Both the position numbers and the translations under genes were made by a program. A stretch of DNA of 64,000 nucleotides from Chloroflexota bacterium (GTDB lineage Bacteria > Chloroflexota > Anaerolineae > Anaerolineales > Villigracilaceae). The stretch is from the NCBI GenBank assembly GCA_019873655.1, contig JAIOAU010000007.1, positions 62,001-126,000 of the forward strand. The letters are read 5' to 3'. Of the stretch, positions 60,275-64,000 are shown piece after piece. The notes beneath the pieces were generated by a model. The model did not search any database. It saw only the letters and a list, made by a program, of their open reading frames with translations, and was not told the origin of the DNA. Each line of letters starts with the position of its first letter. The first letter of the stretch is position 1.

Positions 60275-60303
60275 AGTATCACACATTTTGATTCGAATGT
60301 CAA
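60275..60303 (-). promoter_or_regulatory. promoter of the 18-codon ORF
   Basis: Minus strand: TTGACA (60298-60303), 17-bp spacer, GATACT (60275-60280). Predicted transcript start near 60268, giving a leader of about 50 nt before the ATG at 60216. Confidence 0.6.
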
Positions 60304-60339
60304 TAGCGCGGATTCGGCTGCAAGGCGATTGTAATGGGG

Positions 60340-61998
60340 TCAGCGGCAAATCAAAATCGGCCAGTGCTGCATGCGGAGCATCACGTCCACGGCGCTGCCG
60401 GCCAGCCAGCGTTCGAGGAAGGACATGCCGTAGCCGCCCATCAGCAACAGGTTCAGGCCGCGCTCGTGCATGACGGCATGGAGGATGTCGATCGTCCCCT
60501 TGAGGTACAGAAATTCGGCCTGGATCTCATGGATTTCCAGATAAGCGCGCGCATAGTCCAGCGCCGAGGCGGGGACGCGTTTGCGTCCGGTGACTGCCGT
60601 CACCGTCAGACTCGTTTTCCACCTCTCGGCCAGGTAGGCGGCGACGAAGAGCGCCTCGCGGGCCTCGACGCTCCCATCGTAGGCCAGCAGGGCGCGGTCC
60701 AACGGACTGGCCTGTTCGAGGACGGCCAGCAGCGGCCGGTTGATGCGCTGCAAAATCGTCCGCAAGCCGGACCCCAAAGCGGTCAGCCCGCCCTCGGGCG
60801 GATGCTCCACCCCGAGGACAATCAGGTCGGTCAGCAAGGCCCGTTCTGCGATCCGTTCTGCCACCCGGCCCTCTTCGCTCAGGAAGGTGCTGCGCAAGCC
60901 GGCCGCGGCGCAGGTCTGCTCGAAGCGCGCCCGAATGGCTTCGGCCGCGTCGGGCGGCGCGCCGCGGCGGACGATGTGCAGTCCATGCACCGCCGCGCCC
61001 TCGCGCCCGGCCACGCCGACGGCCTGTTCGAGGGCCCGCCAGCCCGCCTCCGAGCCGTTCAGCGGAACGAGGACATCGGCGAACAGGCGGTCGGTGTAAC
61101 GTTCGACCGTCTTGGCCTGACGCCAAGCGCCGGGTTCACTGCCGGGGCGATGCTTCTCGCGCGCCGCCAGGTCGGCGACGGCCGCCGCCGGGCTGACCGG
61201 CCAGCCCAGTTGTTCCTGCAACTCGTAGCGGTGGTCGGAGACCCACAAGTACAGGTCGGTTTCGGTGCGGCCGGGGAACCAGCGCAGCAACCCGTGAGCG
61301 CGGATGGCTTCCACGATCGGCCGATAGACGGTCTCATACCAGTCGAGGAGGGCCTCCTCGGCAGAGACATCGCGCTGCAAGTCGAGGCCCATGAAGTAAC
61401 GATGGACGTCAATGTGTTCTTTCAGGCGGGCGTACTGGCCGGGGGCGGTCAGGCTCAGGTCCACGCCGGGCAACAGGTCGGCGGCGCGGGTCTGCTCGAG
61501 GAATTCGGCGTATTCGGCCTTGATGATGAGGTCGTCGGGCTGGACGTCGGGGGTGAGCGGGACGGGGGTTCGCACCTCGATGACGTGGGCGTCAATGGTC
61601 TCCATGCCCTCCTGGCGGGCGATCGAGACGCGATGGTTGCCATCCAGGACGAAATACACTTCGCCGACCTTGTACACTTCGATGGGCGGCATGCCGGTCT
61701 CCTGCGCGGCCGCCTTGACGCTCGCCCAGCGGCGCTCGTCGGTGGTTTCGCGCGGCAAGAAGGAGCGGGTGAAGTCCGTGTAACGGCCCACGCTGCCGAC
61801 GATGGCAGCGACCGGAATCTGCTGGACGCCGCGGTCGGCGCGTGCGCCCAGGCGCAGTTTGCGCGCCACCTCCTCGTAGGAGAGCAGTTCGTTCGAGCGC
61901 CCGCGCAGGCGCGCCAGAATCTCCTCCAGCGCCGCCCGCTGACGGGCGCTGCGGAAGTCTTCGAGGGCAGAGCGGTAATAGAAGTTATCGATAGGCAT
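60340..61998 (-). CDS. ParB-like N-terminal domain fused to two universal-stress-protein domains
   Basis: 552 residues. N-terminal 180 residues include a ParB/sulfiredoxin-fold motif, VYFVLDGNHRVSIARQEGME (GxxR-like DGNHR), after IPVAAIVGSVGRYTDF. A helical linker follows (about 190-305). The C-terminal 250 residues hold two UspA-like domains: VLVPLNGSEAGWRALEQAVG, then ALLAYDGSVEAREALFVAAY with a glycine-rich end LLLMGGYGMSFLERWLAGSA (the ATP-binding GxxG-9x-G[ST] region). The fusion suggests a nucleotide-sensing regulator with a ParB-type nuclease or DNA-interacting head. Start set at 61998; TACAAT at 62025-62030. Confidence 0.82.
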   Translation of the reverse strand: MPIDNFYYRSALEDFRSARQRAALEEILARLRGRSNELLSYEEVARKLRLGARADRGVQQIPVAAIVGSVGRYTDFTRSFLPRETTDERRWASVKAAAQETGMPPIEVYKVGEVYFVLDGNHRVSIARQEGMETIDAHVIEVRTPVPLTPDVQPDDLIIKAEYAEFLEQTRAADLLPGVDLSLTAPGQYARLKEHIDVHRYFMGLDLQRDVSAEEALLDWYETVYRPIVEAIRAHGLLRWFPGRTETDLYLWVSDHRYELQEQLGWPVSPAAAVADLAAREKHRPGSEPGAWRQAKTVERYTDRLFADVLVPLNGSEAGWRALEQAVGVAGREGAAVHGLHIVRRGAPPDAAEAIRARFEQTCAAAGLRSTFLSEEGRVAERIAERALLTDLIVLGVEHPPEGGLTALGSGLRTILQRINRPLLAVLEQASPLDRALLAYDGSVEAREALFVAAYLAERWKTSLTVTAVTGRKRVPASALDYARAYLEIHEIQAEFLYLKGTIDILHAVMHERGLNLLLMGGYGMSFLERWLAGSAVDVMLRMQHWPILICR

Positions 61999-62083
61999 GG
62001 ACGAGACCTGCAGAACGCAGCCCTATTGTACTGGATTCTGGGGAAGATAGTCTGCCTTTTGGCAAACGGGCCAGGCCAAAACG

Positions 62084-62104
62084 AAAGCCCCGCTGCGGGG
62101 CTTT
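62084..62104. terminator. terminator after the hydG-like gene
   Basis: Nine-bp stem AAAGCCCCG / CGGGGCTTT, loop CTG, followed by a T-rich run on both strands (TTCTGTG on plus; CGTTTTGG on minus). Confidence 0.82.
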
Positions 62105-62163
62105 TCTGTGCGATTCTGTTTGCGGCGGGGGATTTGTTTCCGGGGCAATCTTTTGTTTGGGCG

Positions 62164-62270
62164 TTTCTGGTGGGGCTCAGCCCCACCAGAAACAGAGAAA
62201 AACGGGGCTAAGCCCCACGGCAAACCCTGAAGAAAACGGCCTAAGCCTCACTGCAAACACAGAAGAAAAC
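62164..62270 (+). repeat. three degenerate tandem repeats of 32-34 bp with palindromic heads
   Basis: Units 62172-62203, 62204-62237 and 62238-62270 share the form GGGGCTAAGCCCCAC..CAAAC..GAAGAAAAC. The first sits in a perfect palindrome with 14-bp arms (62164-62192, TTTCTGGTGGGGCT-C-AGCCCCACCAGAAA). The same GGGGCTAAGCCCC head occurs at 53473-53487. Together with the terminator upstream this fills the 292-bp gap. Confidence 0.75.
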
Positions 62271-62290
62271 AGGCAAGAAGACGGGCATCA

Positions 62291-63124
62291 CTACAAATAC
62301 GTCTCCAACAAATCCCCCACCTGTTCCATATTGAACACCGGCCCGTCCACGCAGATGAGTTTCTCGCCCAGGTTGCAGCGTCCGCACTTGCCCAGGCCGC
62401 AGTGCATGCGCGCCTCCAGCGTGACGTAGTTGTTGCGCGGGGCGAAGCCCATCTCCGCCAGCAGGCGGGTGACGTAGTGAATCATAATCGGCGGGCCGCA
62501 GGTGATGCTGACGGCGTTCTCCGGCGAGGGGTCCACCTTCTTCAGCAGGTCGGTGATGAGACCCACGTTGTGGTCCCATTTCTTGTCCGGGACGTCCACC
62601 GTCAGGTGCAGACAGGCATTCGGCGCTTTGCGCCACTCCTCGTACTCATCGGTGAAGACGAGCAAATCGGGCCGCCGCGCCGCCCACAGGATGGTCAGCC
62701 GTCCGTAGTCGGCGCGGTGGTCGAGGACGTGCTGAATGACCGGGCGCAGGGGCGCGCCGCCGATTCCGCCGCCCAGCACCACCAGGTTCTTGCCGCGGAA
62801 CTGCTCCATCGGGAAGCAGTTGCCCATCGGGCCGCGCACGCCGACCATGTCGCCCTCGCCCAGTTCGTGCAGGCCGGTGGTCACGTTGCCGAGGCGGTTG
62901 ACGGCAAACTCCAGGTACGGGCCGCGTTCGGCGGCGTTGGCGATCCCAAAGGGCGCTTCGCCCAGCCCGAAGGCCGAAAGGAAGGCAAACTGCCCCGGCT
63001 TGCAGTCGCAGAAGGCTTTGCTTCCGCCGTTGAGCAATTCGACGCGCAAGAGTTTGATTTCGGTCGCCAGGTCTTTGACGGCGGCCAGCCGCCCCAGGTG
63101 CGGCATCATGGGATTCTCGCTCAT
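62291..63124 (-). CDS. FAD/NAD(P)-binding oxidoreductase subunit (HydG/AsrB-like)
   Basis: 277 residues. An FNR-type FAD domain (CKPGQFAFLSAFGLGEAPFG), a nucleotide-binding half (GKNLVVLGGGIGGAPLRPVIQH), and a C-terminal four-cysteine [2Fe-2S] site HCGLGKCGRCNLGEKLICVD. This is the flavoprotein of sulfhydrogenases/anaerobic sulfite reductases, passing electrons between NAD(P)H and an iron-sulfur partner. Overlaps the next gene upstream as ATGA. No hydrogenase or sulfite reductase catalytic gene lies downstream; it could be upstream, beyond the right edge. Confidence 0.87.
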   Translation of the reverse strand: MSENPMMPHLGRLAAVKDLATEIKLLRVELLNGGSKAFCDCKPGQFAFLSAFGLGEAPFGIANAAERGPYLEFAVNRLGNVTTGLHELGEGDMVGVRGPMGNCFPMEQFRGKNLVVLGGGIGGAPLRPVIQHVLDHRADYGRLTILWAARRPDLLVFTDEYEEWRKAPNACLHLTVDVPDKKWDHNVGLITDLLKKVDPSPENAVSITCGPPIMIHYVTRLLAEMGFAPRNNYVTLEARMHCGLGKCGRCNLGEKLICVDGPVFNMEQVGDLLETYL

Positions 63125-64000
63125 GCCGGCCTCCCCAGGTCGCTCAAGACTTCGGTGATGTCAATGTTCACCGGGCAGGACTCCACACAGCGCCCGCAGC
63201 CGGTGCAGGCCGGGGCCTCGCCCAGGTCGTACTGCTCCGGATAGTAATAAAACTTGCAAAAGATGCGGTTGCGCAAACGCTCGCCCGCCTGCGCCCGCGG
63301 CCGGTGACCGCCCGCCACGCGGCGGTAATTCTCGCCCATGCAGGCGTCCCAGCAGCGGATGCGCTCGAAGCGCCCCGCCTCCTCGAGGGCCTCGTCGCGC
63401 ACGATGAAACAGCGGCAGGTCGGGCAGACGTAGGAACAGACCCGGCAGGAAAGACAGCGCTCGGCGGTCTTCTGCCAGTACTCGTCGTCGAAATGGGACG
63501 GCCAGGCGGCGCGCGGCGGGAGCGGATAGACCGTCTCCGAGCGGCGCGCTGGCGGCGGGACCTCGTCGGCGGGCGTCCAGCCGGAGGGTAACAGCGCCGC
63601 GCCCCGTTCGCTCACCGCGCGGACCTGGTAGCCGTCCGCCGTTTCGTAGAGCATCACGTCCATCCCGGCGTCATCGTCCGGCGCGCCGCCCATCGAGGTG
63701 CAGAAGCAGGTCGGCTGCATCTCGCGGCAGGCCAGGCCAACCAGGACGGTCTGTTCGCGGCGGCGGGCGTAGTAGGGGTCGGCGGGGGCGTGGTTCAGGA
63801 AGAGTGCGTCCAGAGTCAGCAGGCCGCGGGCGTCGCAGGGACGCACGCCGAACAGCACGGCGCGGCCCTCCGGCAGGGTTTCGGTCAGCGTCACCTCGCC
63901 GCCGCGCTTGCGAATCTCGAACAGGCGCTCGGTGGGCGGGAAGAAGAACTCCTTGGCCGAGAGGGCCGGACGGGTGTATTCCCAATCAATCTGCCCGCTG
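63121..64000 (-). CDS. iron-sulfur oxidoreductase subunit (HydB/AsrA-like), N-terminus cut by window edge
   Basis: Visible 292 residues. Seen: KEFFFPPTERLFEI, LFGVRPCDARGLLTLDALFL, CLSCRVCSYVCPTCRCF and CTGCGRCVESCPVNIDI, two ferredoxin-type [4Fe-4S] sites as in sulfhydrogenase beta and AsrA. It relays electrons from the FAD subunit encoded next. The frame stays open through position 64000, so the true start is outside the window; the internal GTG at 63894 is not the start. Confidence 0.87.
   Translation of the reverse strand, partial: SGQIDWEYTRPALSAKEFFFPPTERLFEIRKRGGEVTLTETLPEGRAVLFGVRPCDARGLLTLDALFLNHAPADPYYARRREQTVLVGLACREMQPTCFCTSMGGAPDDDAGMDVMLYETADGYQVRAVSERGAALLPSGWTPADEVPPPARRSETVYPLPPRAAWPSHFDDEYWQKTAERCLSCRVCSYVCPTCRCFIVRDEALEEAGRFERIRCWDACMGENYRRVAGGHRPRAQAGERLRNRIFCKFYYYPEQYDLGEAPACTGCGRCVESCPVNIDITEVLSDLGRPA

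Noticed and set aside
60076-60339. tRNA or classic riboswitch in the convergent gap
   Set aside because: No cloverleaf with CCA-type acceptor or GGTTCGA-type T-loop; no downstream gene for a riboswitch to control.

Overview
The window is about 64 kb of gene-dense, high-GC bacterial DNA. Many genes overlap by ATGA or GTGA. It looks like a chromosome segment of an anaerobic or microaerophilic member of the Chloroflexota, most likely class Anaerolineae. That placement is an inference from gene content: KorDABC 2-oxoacid:ferredoxin oxidoreductase, superoxide reductase, a DUF6391-like protein, an Agl23-like protein fused to NHL repeats, a PucC-family transporter in a non-photosynthetic context, two FemAB proteins, and promoters whose -10 box sits directly against the start codon. 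I see no rRNA, tRNA, CRISPR array, phage or insertion sequence.

Layout. Positions 1-9900 (minus strand) hold a surface-glycan operon. A PMT-like glycosyltransferase, GT2, GT4 and a WbpI-type epimerase come first, then an EPS-type MarR regulator, then a chain of ATGA/GTGA-overlapping genes: wbpB-, wbpD- and wbpE-like, rfbF and rfbG (cut by the left edge). Positions 10000-18030 (plus) hold RidA and a second glycan set: GT2, WbaP-like phosphoglycosyltransferase, epimerase, CapD/FlaA1-like dehydratase and two FemAB ligases. Positions 18100-23100 (minus) are pstSCAB-phoU with a candidate PHO box. Positions 23180-27600 (plus) are radA, a PucC-family transporter broken by an in-frame TAG, a DUF6391-like protein and holA. 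Positions 27560-30900 (minus) are a CPBP protease, an aldo/keto reductase, a methyltransferase and a hicAB toxin-antitoxin pair. Positions 30940-35510 (plus) are a LacD-like aldolase, PfkB kinase, GatZ-like protein and MFS transporter, a likely ketohexose-phosphate catabolic unit. Positions 35500-40110 (minus) are a frameshifted DUF4173 gene and korDABC. Positions 40290-45000 carry superoxide reductase, comM, glycerate 2-kinase and a glyoxylate/hydroxypyruvate reductase. Positions 45000-51500 carry a Gfo/Idh oxidoreductase, a duplicated membrane protein, Agl23-NHL, a triheme cytochrome c and an XRE-cupin regulator. Positions 51650-58740 hold a lipoprotein/membrane-protein pair, an ABC ATPase, DUF402, a block of small membrane proteins and a DUF3048 lipoprotein. 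Positions 58990-64000 hold pfkA, a tiny orphan transcription unit, a ParB-UspA fusion protein, and an FAD/iron-sulfur pair like HydG/HydB or AsrB/AsrA (the last cut by the right edge).

The most unusual signals are not classical genes. (i) Nine genes, scattered over both strands, have a -10 hexamer ending 6-9 nt before the start codon, some with a well-placed -35, which points to widespread leaderless transcription. (ii) Three identical 106-bp tandem repeats, each with an internal near-palindrome and bracketed by inverted repeats, have diverged relatives in opposite orientation 11 kb away. (iii) An 18-codon ORF has its own promoter, an 8-nt Shine-Dalgarno match and terminator-like hairpins. 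(iv) Several degenerate short tandem repeats occur, one of them inside the GatZ-like coding sequence. (v) Two genes are interrupted, one by TAG and one by a frameshift at a 7-G run.

All calls come from reading the sequence without database searches. Family names rest on motif recognition. Enzyme specificities and pathways are inference unless stated otherwise.
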